A DNA stretch of 31,214 nt from positions 1 to 31,214 of the forward strand of contig CALVEE010000070.1 in assembly GCA_944326495.1 (NCBI GenBank), read 5' to 3'. Of this stretch, positions 22,705 through 30,279 are shown in pieces. The notes below the pieces were generated by a model that searched no databases, was not told where the DNA came from, and saw nothing but the letters and a program-made list of their open reading frames with translations. The position numbers were made by a program, and so were the translations under genes. Numbering within the stretch: position 1 is the stretch's first letter; the number at the start of each line of letters is the position of its first letter. This DNA is from Candidatus Gastranaerophilales bacterium. GTDB lineage: Bacteria > Cyanobacteriota > Vampirovibrionia > Gastranaerophilales > Gastranaerophilaceae.

Positions 22705-24486
22705 ATGGAACCTGTTTTTTCAATTTTAATACCTGTATATAAAGTGGAGAAATATATTTCCCAATGTTTGGAAAGTGTTCTTGCCCAGACTTTTGAAAAT
22801 TTTGAGGCTATTTGTGTCGATGACTGCGGAGGAGATGATTCCGTTAAAATTATAGAAGAATTCGTAAAGAAAGATAACCGGATAAAACTTATTCATCATA
22901 ATAAAAACCTTGGCCTTTCAGGTGCGCGAAACAGCGCACTTGAAAAAGCCAGAGGAGAATACATTGTATGTCTTGATTCTGATGACTGGCTTGAGGCGGA
23001 TTGTTTAGAAGTTTTATATCGGGAATTTAACGTTAGAAAAACAAACAGTATATGGTTTGATGCGTACAAATTTGATGAAACCATAAAACAACGGCTTGAA
23101 GAGCCTGTATCAGGCAACAGAGGCGGATATATGGAAATTACGCCGCAAAATATATGCAGATGTACGGATTATAGCTGGATAAAAGCTTATAAGACCTCTT
23201 CGATTAAGGAGCATAATCTTAAATGGCCGGAAGGTTTAACTTTTGAGGATGGCGAATTCTATTTCAAATATTTTACGCTTAATCCCAAAACTTATATTAT
23301 AGAAAACTGTCTCTATAATTACCGCATAAGAGAAGGGTCGATTGTTACTAATGCTCAGGCCGGGAAAGTTAAGCTCGGTGATATTTATCAGGTAGTCAGA
23401 AATATAAGAGAATTTTATATTGAAAACGGATTGTATCAAAAATATAAAAATGCACTTCTTGAGCTTGTTTATATGAGAATAAAAACCTGCAGAACTATCC
23501 GCGGACAGTATAGAAAATCTGTTAAGATGTCAAATGAGTTGATTAATGATTTTGGATATCCGGAGGAATTTATAGAATTCGAACAGGAGAAAAGTCCTGT
23601 ATTTTCGGTTATTGTTCCAATATACAATGTTGAAAAATATGTAGAGAAATGCATAAAAAGTATTCAGTCTCAGAGTTTTAATGATATGGAAATATTATGT
23701 GTAGATGACTGCAGTAATGATAATTCTATGAATATAGTCAAAAAGCTGGCTGAAGAAGATTCCCGAATTCGTATAATCAGACATAAAAAAAATAAAGGTC
23801 TTGGAGCGGCAAGGAATACAGCCTTAAAAGCAGCAAAAGGAAAATATATTGTATGTGCGGATTCTGATGATTGGCTCGATAGAAGGTGTTTAGAAGAAGT
23901 TTTTGACAAGTTTAAGAAAACAGGGTTAAATTCAATATGGTATAAATGTAATTTCTGGTGGGAAAATGAAGGCAGAATGACTGATATGTTCGCATTTCCG
24001 GAATTATTAAACACGCCTGAAGGATTCTATACGCTGAGCGATAAAAATTTGGCATCTTTTCCTATGTATGCCTGGAATAAGGCTTTTAAAAGAGAGTTTC
24101 TTATAAAAAATAAAATCTTCTGGGCAGAAGGTGTTTTGTTTGAAGATATGGAATTCGGATTCAAGGCGGGTATAGTGAGTCCTGAAATTTATATTATAGA
24201 TAAACCGCTCTATTTTTATAGGAGAAGAGGGGATTCTATAATAGGAGAATGTATTAAAGACGCACATAGAGCAAAAAGTTTGTTTCAGGCAGCATTAGGA
24301 GTTTATAAATATTTAGTCAAAACAAAAAATTTGAATCTGTACAAAAACTCATTTTTACGATATTGTGTTGATAATGTTAACATGTTTAGAGCATATCCGA
24401 ATGTTCATAGAGAGCTTCTGCCGTATATGAAAGAATTTTTGGATAAAATTAATTTAAGCGGGGATGTATGGAAAATAAAAATTTAG
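22705..24486 (+). CDS. Tandem glycosyltransferase family 2 protein (two GT-A domains)
   Basis: The 593-residue protein contains two complete GT2 domains of about 230 residues each. Domain 1: 'FSILIPVYKVEKYISQCLES', 'ICVDDCG' (38-40), 'LDSDDWLE' (91-94), 'TFEDGEF'. Domain 2 from about 299: 'FSVIVPIYNVEKYVEKCI', 'LCVDDCS', 'ADSDDWLD', 'LFEDMEF'. Both keep the VDD, DxD-type SDD and ED motifs, so both are likely active, either alternating two sugars as in hyaluronan- or chondroitin-type polymerases or adding two residues in sequence. The halves are similar enough to suggest duplication. GGAGGA precedes the ATG. Its end overlaps glf by 19 bases, so galactofuranose is a likely donor for one domain. 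Confidence 0.92.
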   Translation: MEPVFSILIPVYKVEKYISQCLESVLAQTFENFEAICVDDCGGDDSVKIIEEFVKKDNRIKLIHHNKNLGLSGARNSALEKARGEYIVCLDSDDWLEADCLEVLYREFNVRKTNSIWFDAYKFDETIKQRLEEPVSGNRGGYMEITPQNICRCTDYSWIKAYKTSSIKEHNLKWPEGLTFEDGEFYFKYFTLNPKTYIIENCLYNYRIREGSIVTNAQAGKVKLGDIYQVVRNIREFYIENGLYQKYKNALLELVYMRIKTCRTIRGQYRKSVKMSNELINDFGYPEEFIEFEQEKSPVFSVIVPIYNVEKYVEKCIKSIQSQSFNDMEILCVDDCSNDNSMNIVKKLAEEDSRIRIIRHKKNKGLGAARNTALKAAKGKYIVCADSDDWLDRRCLEEVFDKFKKTGLNSIWYKCNFWWENEGRMTDMFAFPELLNTPEGFYTLSDKNLASFPMYAWNKAFKREFLIKNKIFWAEGVLFEDMEFGFKAGIVSPEIYIIDKPLYFYRRRGDSIIGECIKDAHRAKSLFQAALGVYKYLVKTKNLNLYKNSFLRYCVDNVNMFRAYPNVHRELLPYMKEFLDKINLSGDVWKIKI

Positions 24487-25580
24487 TTGTTGGTGCAGGA
24501 TTTACCGGAGCGGTTATTGCAAGAAAAATTGCTGAAGAGTTGGATGAAAAAGTTCTTTTGATAGATAGACGGGATTGTGCTGCAGGAAATTCTTACGACT
24601 ACAAGGACAAAGAAACCGGGATTACCGTACACAAATATGGCCCGCATATTTTTCATACAAATAATAAAGAGGTTTGGGATTATTTATCCAGGTTTACAAA
24701 ATGGCATTATTTTTTCTTGAAACCAAATGCCGTGATTGAGGGAGAAAAGGTTACACTGCCCTTTAATCTCACAACAATAAGAGAATTATTTTCTCCTAAA
24801 ATGGCTGACAGGCTTGAAGAAAAACTTATCTCAAACTATGGTTACGGAATAAAAGTTCCGATTTTGAAGCTTAAGGAAAATGAAGATGAAGATTTGAAAT
24901 TTCTTGCGGAATATATTTATGAAAATGTTTTTAAAAATTATACAACCAAACAATGGGGCTTGAAGCCGGAAGAAATTGACCCGACGGTTACCGCAAGAGT
25001 TCCGGTTTATATAAGCCATGATAACAGATACTTTCAGGACAAATACCAGGGAATTCCGTTAAATGGCTATACAAAACTTATTGAAAAAATGATTGATCAT
25101 AAAAATATTGAGTTAAAACTCGGAGTTGATTACAAAGAACTTAAAGAAAAAGATTTTAAACGGATTTTTTATACAGGCGCTATTGATGAATTCTTTGGTT
25201 ACAAATACGGTGAGCTGCCGTATAGGAGTTTAAGGTTTGATGTCCAGACCTTACATAAAGAATTCTATCAAAAAACAGTTGTAACAAATTATCCTAATAA
25301 CTATGATTTTACAAGGATAACAGAACATAAATATTTCCTTGATGAAAAATCAGATAAGACGATAATTTCTGTAGAATATCCGGAGAAATTTGAATTAGGC
25401 AAAAATGAGAGGTATTATCCGATTTCCAATCCTGAAAATCAAGCTTTATATGAAAAATATCAGAAAGAAGCGGAAAAGTATCCAAATCTGTACTTCTGCG
25501 GCCGTTTAGGCGGGTATAAATACTATAACATGGATCTGGCGGTCGAAAAAGCTTTAGAATTGTTCAAAAGCTTAAGCTAA
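24468..25580 (+). CDS. glf: UDP-galactopyranose mutase
   Basis: The 370-residue flavoprotein converts UDP-galactopyranose to UDP-galactofuranose, the donor for Galf-containing glycans. The FAD dinucleotide motif is 'VVGAGFTGAVIARKIAEEL', followed by 'LLIDRRDCAAGNSYDY' and 'HKYGPHIFHTNN', which are close to the family signature. 'YTTKQWGLKPEEIDP' and 'RVPVYISHDNRYFQDKYQ' hold substrate-binding Trp and Arg/Tyr residues, and 'FCGRLGGYKYYNMD' is the C-terminal FAD-binding stretch. Length is normal. The gene starts inside the tandem GT2 gene (19-base overlap) with a weak GGGG ribosome site, so expression is coupled to it. Confidence 0.97.
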   Translation: MENKNLVVGAGFTGAVIARKIAEELDEKVLLIDRRDCAAGNSYDYKDKETGITVHKYGPHIFHTNNKEVWDYLSRFTKWHYFFLKPNAVIEGEKVTLPFNLTTIRELFSPKMADRLEEKLISNYGYGIKVPILKLKENEDEDLKFLAEYIYENVFKNYTTKQWGLKPEEIDPTVTARVPVYISHDNRYFQDKYQGIPLNGYTKLIEKMIDHKNIELKLGVDYKELKEKDFKRIFYTGAIDEFFGYKYGELPYRSLRFDVQTLHKEFYQKTVVTNYPNNYDFTRITEHKYFLDEKSDKTIISVEYPEKFELGKNERYYPISNPENQALYEKYQKEAEKYPNLYFCGRLGGYKYYNMDLAVEKALELFKSLS

Positions 25581-25659
25581 GCGGATTTAGAATTATTAAC
25601 GATTGTAACAATTTACCTGAAAAAGCGCAAAAAATTTTATGTTGGCTTTTTGTTAGTAG

Positions 25660-25672
25660 TATAATAGAAGCC
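25660..25672 (+). promoter_or_regulatory. -10 element for the TPS-domain exoprotein gene
   Basis: TATAAT (25660-25665) predicts a start near 25672 and a 25-base leader. The -35 area shows only a poor match. Confidence 0.45.
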
Positions 25673-25696
25673 CAGTTGAAAGAGAAGGTGTATTGT

Positions 25697-27703
25697 ATGA
25701 AAAATTTTAAGCGCAAATTATCAGCAGTTGTTTTATCAGCAATGTTTGTTTCAATACCTGCAATAGCATTTGAAGGCCCGCATGATACCGGTCTAGGCCA
25801 GGGATTAGGCGGTGCTGTTATTAATAATGCAACAGGCGGGTTAGTAGATGTTACAACCGGTATGGGTTCTGCAGATTTGAACTTTAACGGCAATACACAC
25901 GTTAACTGGGATACACTAAATGTAGGCAGGGGAGAAAGCTTAAATTTCAATGCTGTTGAAAACGCAAATAATTTAACAATTTTGAATACAGTAAATCAGG
26001 GTATGACTAATGTATATGGTGCAATTAATGCAAATGACGGGATTGCAAAATTGATTATTTCTAACCCGAACGGGGTATTGTTTGACGGGGCACAGTTCAC
26101 TACAGCGGGTGATGCGATGATTACTACACAGCCTTTGACAGCTGAATTTGTTAACGGACAGATGAATATCAAAGACGCTGCTGTTACAATTCCTCAAGGT
26201 ATGATTCAAATTAAGGATACGAATATAAATGTCGGCGGAGAATTTAATATACTCGCTCCGGCTATAGATATAGTTAAAGGTCATATTCTGGCTAATAATG
26301 GCGTAAAATTGGTTACACAAAACGGGCAGGATTATATTGCCGCAAATCCAAATGCTATGTATCCGGGGGTAAGAATGGAAGCAGTGAATATTGATGGCGA
26401 TGTTTATATCCAAAACAAAGACGGCAGTGTAAGAACACTAAACGGCGGTACTATTAACGGAAACGTAGATGTTGCTTCAGATAATGGTTCAGTAGCATTC
26501 AACTATAGAAATAACGGTGAAAAACTTACGGTTAACGGGAACTTAAACTCTAATGCAAACGGGCAGATGACTTTTGTAAGAAATGCAGATATAAAAGGTA
26601 ATCTCGCTCTTTCAAACAGCGGCGGGTTTGTTGATATAGGGGATGTTCATGTTACAGGAAATGCCGATTTAAAAACCACTGGCGTGGACGATATTAATGA
26701 TAAAAACTTTAACCATTTTGTACACGTTATCGGCAATACTCAAGTTGACGGGAATTTGAATGTTGATTCATCACAAAATATTCATATTGGCGGTTATGAT
26801 TATGATGCAAAAAAACTCGCAGACGGTAAATTAACCGTTGGCGGTGATTTAACCGCTCATTCACATAACGGGCATGTAATGACAACTATTGACACCAGCG
26901 CTGACAAGATCTCTCTAAAATCAGATACACACAATGTCTTAACCGATGGGAAAGCTACTCTGACAGCTAATCAATATGATTTTTCTGCAAACGGTTATAT
27001 TGGCGGTTTGCAAACAACAGATGGGATGACAGTTGATGAAAAAGTTATGTATTTTATGGAAAAATATGAACGTATTCCTGAGACAGTCGGGACTCCGGCT
27101 TATATAAACATTGCAGGCGGAGAAGTTACCGGAATTAATACTCCGACAGGTGCTTCAGCTTATATTGCTTCAAACGGTGATATGACAGTAACAGGGGTAA
27201 ATGCTGATGATGTTCACTTAACTTCTTACGGACATAATATAAATATTACGGGTGAAGATGTTCACGCCAATAATATTACGGTAGGCGGTGAGACTGATAA
27301 GTTGAAAGTTGATTATCCTTCAAGAGATTATAACCTGACTTATACAAATATCAGAGATAATGCACAGGTTAATATTAAAGGTAATGAAGAAATTACTTAT
27401 AACCTGACAAACGGCGAAAACGGCTATAACAGAGGCGAACAGATAAAAGGTGAAAATACTTATTTGGTAGGGCCGGAAGGACCTAATGAACCAGGCCCGG
27501 GGCCAAATCCAAATCCGGATCCGAATGAAAGTGCTAAAGTTTTGAGAAGTTACGAAAGACAGCCAAATGTAACTGCAGCACAGCCTTATACACCAATAGC
27601 TTACGCAGCGGACTTGGATGATGATAACCAGAATGATAAAGGTATCCGCAAAAATGTTGACGGTTCCGTAACTGTTGTAAGAGCATTTCCAATGATAGAT
27701 TAA
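25697..27703 (+). CDS. Filamentous-haemagglutinin-type (two-partner secretion domain) exoprotein
   Basis: The start ATG 25697 follows AGAAGG; an in-frame TTG upstream is rejected. The 668-residue product has a Sec signal peptide ('MKNFKRKLSAVVLSAMFVSI', cleavage after PAIA, about 24) and then a TPS/haemagglutination-activity domain: 'GGLVDVTTGMGSADLNF', 'LNFNAVENANNLTILNTV', 'YGAINANDGIAKLIISNPNG'. NPNG is the conserved motif of TpsA proteins. The middle is repetitive beta-helix with many GNxxV-type turns. A Pro/Asn/Gly spacer near residues 590-612 leads to a short tail with 'GSVTVVRAFPMID'. TpsA proteins cross the outer membrane through a TpsB/Omp85 pore, and none is encoded here. It follows the glycan operon but has its own promoter. 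Likely an adhesin or surface protein. Confidence 0.9.
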   Translation: MKNFKRKLSAVVLSAMFVSIPAIAFEGPHDTGLGQGLGGAVINNATGGLVDVTTGMGSADLNFNGNTHVNWDTLNVGRGESLNFNAVENANNLTILNTVNQGMTNVYGAINANDGIAKLIISNPNGVLFDGAQFTTAGDAMITTQPLTAEFVNGQMNIKDAAVTIPQGMIQIKDTNINVGGEFNILAPAIDIVKGHILANNGVKLVTQNGQDYIAANPNAMYPGVRMEAVNIDGDVYIQNKDGSVRTLNGGTINGNVDVASDNGSVAFNYRNNGEKLTVNGNLNSNANGQMTFVRNADIKGNLALSNSGGFVDIGDVHVTGNADLKTTGVDDINDKNFNHFVHVIGNTQVDGNLNVDSSQNIHIGGYDYDAKKLADGKLTVGGDLTAHSHNGHVMTTIDTSADKISLKSDTHNVLTDGKATLTANQYDFSANGYIGGLQTTDGMTVDEKVMYFMEKYERIPETVGTPAYINIAGGEVTGINTPTGASAYIASNGDMTVTGVNADDVHLTSYGHNINITGEDVHANNITVGGETDKLKVDYPSRDYNLTYTNIRDNAQVNIKGNEEITYNLTNGENGYNRGEQIKGENTYLVGPEGPNEPGPGPNPNPDPNESAKVLRSYERQPNVTAAQPYTPIAYAADLDDDNQNDKGIRKNVDGSVTVVRAFPMID

Positions 27704-27726
27704 AATTTTATTAAAAGTGCGTGTTT

Positions 27727-27909
27727 TCCTCTCCTTACAGGAGAGGAGCAGCCGTGTTTGAGGCGGGAGCCGAAAACTACGGATGCGGTGAGGGGGCTGT
27801 CTGTAGGAACAAACAAAAAATTATAAAGTGAATTTAAAATAACAGTTGGTTTAAATAATATAATTATAAGTTATTGTTGAGCAAGAGTTAATGTCAGGCA
27901 CTGCCTGAC
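27727..27909 (-). repeat. Composite interspersed repeat, copy 4 (inverted)
   Basis: Read on the minus strand: palindrome head GTCAGGCA-N-TGCCTGAC (27909-27893), an AT-rich arm with ACTTATAATTATATTATTTAA, then core 27797-27727. Its terminal hairpin is CCTCTCCT-GTA-AGGAGAGG, a base-pair-preserving change relative to copy 3. Confidence 0.9.
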
Positions 27910-27931
27910 CTACTGTTCTGACCTACTGTTC
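27906..27931 (+). repeat. 13-bp tandem duplication
   Basis: TGACCTACTGTTC occurs twice in direct succession (27906-27918, 27919-27931), followed by the partial unit TATTGTTC. Confidence 0.8.
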
Positions 27932-28010
27932 TATTGTTCTGGTTTAATTTATTAAAATTTTAACTTCTCCTAAACTCCTAAACCACTAAACTTCTAAACC
28001 CTAATCAGCA

Positions 28011-28045
28011 CCCACCCAAGCCCTCCCTCACTAGGGAGGGGTGAC
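28011..28045 (+). repeat. CCCTCCCT hairpin module, copy 2
   Basis: CCCTCCCT (28021-28028), loop CACT, AGGGAGGG (28033-28040), preceded by CACCCACCCAAG. Same stem as at 11604-11623 with a different loop. Confidence 0.7.
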
Positions 28046-28120
28046 TGTGCACTTGGTTTTCTTATTCACTTATTTACTTATTTACCTATTCACTAGTTAG
28101 TAGGTCAAACACTCCCAGAC

Positions 28121-28155
28121 TATAAGTTATTGTCAAGAAGGTATGCTAAGCTGAC
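28121..28155 (-). repeat. Inverted stand-alone GTCRG hairpin module
   Basis: On the minus strand GTCAG-N14-TTGAC with GCATAC in the loop, followed by AATAACTTATA. The stem keeps pairing through a G-T wobble relative to the GTCGG/CCGAC form. Confidence 0.7.
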
Positions 28156-28272
28156 CAAACCCCTGACGGATCTGCCCCTCACCAAGAATTTCTAATACTG
28201 AATAAAGTCAATTAAGAATAATTATCCAAAACAAATTCTATTTTAAAAATCACATTTTCTCTCTAAATAAGC

Positions 28273-28285
28273 TATAATTAAACTA
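28273..28285 (+). promoter_or_regulatory. Leaderless-type promoter for the small secreted protein
   Basis: TATAAT (28273-28278), six bases, then ATG 28285. No Shine-Dalgarno sequence is present upstream. Confidence 0.5.
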
Positions 28286-28815
28286 TGAAACGCATTTTAA
28301 TCTTATTTTTAATATTAATTTCCGCATCAGGAGTTTCTTTAGCTTACTCTATTAAGATTTTTGATAGAGCCGGACATCAAATCGGAAGTGCTCATAAGGC
28401 TGGAGAGGATTACGAAATCTATGATATGTCAGGGAAAAGAGTAACGGATTATGATAGTTTTTATTCCTCAATTGATACTCCTGCAACTGCACGCAAAACT
28501 GATATTTATCCTGCAAAACCCGGGCAAAAATGGGTCGGAGTTGGGGCAGGAGTCAACCTTAAAACCGTAAGAGACAGCAAAGGACAAAAATTCAAGGTCG
28601 TAAGAAATAATCCTTATTACACAAACAGTGTTAACATAAAAGTCTATGACAGAACAGGAAAATTTATCGGCTATGCTAAAACTGACGGCACAACTGATTA
28701 TATGATTTATGACAGGAACGGTAAACTTCTGGATATTGATATTCCTCTATATTCACCTCCCGGCAAACCTTTAGGCTCATACTGGGAAAGATATAGAGGA
28801 CAAACACCTTATTAA
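28285..28815 (+). CDS. Small secreted protein with duplicated motif, function unknown
   Basis: I do not recognise this 176-residue protein. It begins with a Sec signal peptide ('MKRILILFLILISASGVSLA', about 20 residues). The mature part contains two copies of a 30-residue unit: 'IKIFDRAGHQIGSAHKAG' followed by 'YEIYDMSGKRV' (about 23-53), and 'IKVYDRTGKFIGYAKTDG' followed by 'YMIYDRNGKLLD' (about 117-148). The D-R/M-x-G-K turns suggest small beta-sheet repeats similar in style to YD-type or bacterial periplasmic repeats. The middle has a Gly-rich stretch ('WVGVGAGVNLK'). No lipobox Cys or membrane anchor is seen. It stands alone between repeat DNA and the convergent trkH gene, with three bases between the two stops. 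Confidence 0.75.
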   Translation: MKRILILFLILISASGVSLAYSIKIFDRAGHQIGSAHKAGEDYEIYDMSGKRVTDYDSFYSSIDTPATARKTDIYPAKPGQKWVGVGAGVNLKTVRDSKGQKFKVVRNNPYYTNSVNIKVYDRTGKFIGYAKTDGTTDYMIYDRNGKLLDIDIPLYSPPGKPLGSYWERYRGQTPY

Positions 28816-28818
28816 ACC

Positions 28819-30279
28819 TTATTTCTTAAAATTCCACAAATCTTTCTGGAATAAGACCAGAAATGGAATTAATTCAAGACGGCCGACAAACATATCAATA
28901 ATTAAAATTATTTTAGATGCCGTGTGCAGTGGTTCAAAACTTGCAAGCGGCCCGATATTTCCAAATCCGGGGCCGATATTCCCGAGAGCGCTAACAGCTC
29001 CGGTTATAGCAGTTACAGTATTCTTTTCAATTATTCCGAGTAAAAAGGCGGAAATCGCAATGATTGCAAAATAAAACGATACAAACATCAAAGTCTGGTA
29101 AAGAATATCTTTAGGAACAGAATAATCATTTATTTTTATATCAAAAACAGCCTTCGGATGAAGGATTTTAACCATTTCCGATTTCATAATTTTAAATACC
29201 AGAAGCCACCTCATAACCTTCAACCCGCCTCCTGCCGAGCTTGCACAGCTTCCAAATAACATTGATGTAAACAATAAAACCTTGCTTACATAATCCCAGT
29301 GTATAAAATCGTCACTGCAAAATCCGGTAGAAGAAATTAAAGTTGAAATATTGAAAAATGCATGCGTAATACTTTCCCAAACTCCAAAGTGCATATTGCA
29401 AAACAAGGAAACACTTAGAGCCAGAGAAATTATTACCACAAACCAGAAATACACTCTGAATTCTTCATTTTTAAATAATATAATCGGATTAAGTTTTGTC
29501 CAGGCTCTGTATTGAAGGTTAAAACTTACTCCGGCAAAGAACATAAAGAAAGTTGTAACCCAGAGAACTGTATTAGAAAACCCGATAATACTCATTGCAT
29601 TCGGAGAAAGCCCTCCGCCGGAGATTGAAGCAAGAGAATTACAAACAGCTTCAAATCCGCTCATACCGGCATGCTTTAGAAGAACAATTTCTACAATTGT
29701 TAATCCTGCATAAACTTTCCATAGAGCTGCGGCGGTATTTTTAATTCTCGGAGTGAATTTATCCTCTGTAGGCCCCGGGGCTTCAGCAAAAAATAGTTGT
29801 CTGCCTGCAATAGCAAATTGCGGTAGTATTGCAATAAATAATACGATAATTCCCATACCGCCCAGCCATTGAGTGAACGAACGCCAGAAAAATACGGCGT
29901 GCGGATAATTAAAATGAGTTAAAATAGTAGAACCTGTTGTCGTAATTCCGGAAGTTGCTTCAAAAAGTGCATCAATAGGGCTTATTCCAAAAAACAGATA
30001 CGGAATAGCGGCTAACAGTCCGGCAAAAAGCCAGGAGAATGTTACAACACACAGACCTTCAGATTTTTTTATATCGTTAATAGATTTAATTTTATCAACA
30101 CCGCTGACAAGCTTTTTTAACGTGATAGAAATGAAAAAAGCCGCCGCGCCTGATATCAAAAAGGGTAAAACCGCATTATACTCGTGATAATAAAGAGCTA
30201 CCGCAGCAGGTACAAGCAGAACGATACTGAAATACATTATTGTGAGGCTGAATGAGTAAGCTAAATAAGTTAATCTCAT
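28819..30279 (-). CDS. trkH: TrkH family potassium uptake membrane protein
   Basis: TrkH is the K+-translocating subunit of the Trk system. The 486-residue protein has about ten hydrophobic segments and four selectivity-filter loops: 'SGITTTGSTIL', 'SISGGGLSP', 'LISSTGFCSDD' and 'ALGNIGPGFGN'. Each keeps the filter glycine. 'GRLELIPFLVLF' is the conserved C-terminal end. It starts with ATG overlapping the TGA of trkA (ATGA), so the two are translated together and act as a complex, with TrkA gating TrkH through nucleotide binding. Length is normal. Its stop lies three bases from that of the convergent secreted-protein gene, with no terminator between. Confidence 0.96.
   Translation of the reverse strand: MRLTYLAYSFSLTIMYFSIVLLVPAAVALYYHEYNAVLPFLISGAAAFFISITLKKLVSGVDKIKSINDIKKSEGLCVVTFSWLFAGLLAAIPYLFFGISPIDALFEATSGITTTGSTILTHFNYPHAVFFWRSFTQWLGGMGIIVLFIAILPQFAIAGRQLFFAEAPGPTEDKFTPRIKNTAAALWKVYAGLTIVEIVLLKHAGMSGFEAVCNSLASISGGGLSPNAMSIIGFSNTVLWVTTFFMFFAGVSFNLQYRAWTKLNPIILFKNEEFRVYFWFVVIISLALSVSLFCNMHFGVWESITHAFFNISTLISSTGFCSDDFIHWDYVSKVLLFTSMLFGSCASSAGGGLKVMRWLLVFKIMKSEMVKILHPKAVFDIKINDYSVPKDILYQTLMFVSFYFAIIAISAFLLGIIEKNTVTAITGAVSALGNIGPGFGNIGPLASFEPLHTASKIILIIDMFVGRLELIPFLVLFQKDLWNFKK

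Larger units (their letters stand above)
27704..28272. other. Intergenic region built of several repeat types
   Basis: No gene is apparent. In order it holds inverted composite repeat copy 4 (27727-27909), a 13-bp tandem duplication (27906-27931), CTAAAC-type degenerate repeats (about 27964-28003), the CCCTCCCT hairpin (28011-28045), TTATTTAC-type repeats (about 28066-28095) and an inverted GTCRG hairpin (28121-28155). Confidence 0.75.

Noticed and set aside
25642..25665. TTGGCT as -35 box for the exoprotein promoter
   Set aside because: Only 12 bases from the -10 element, too close for a sigma70 promoter.
25973..26413. 146-residue minus-strand frame inside the exoprotein gene
   Set aside because: Opposite a well-supported coding frame, no start signals, no recognisable protein.
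7851..27909. Composite repeats as a CRISPR array
   Set aside because: Copies are kilobases apart, differ in orientation and have no regular spacers; no cas genes are seen.
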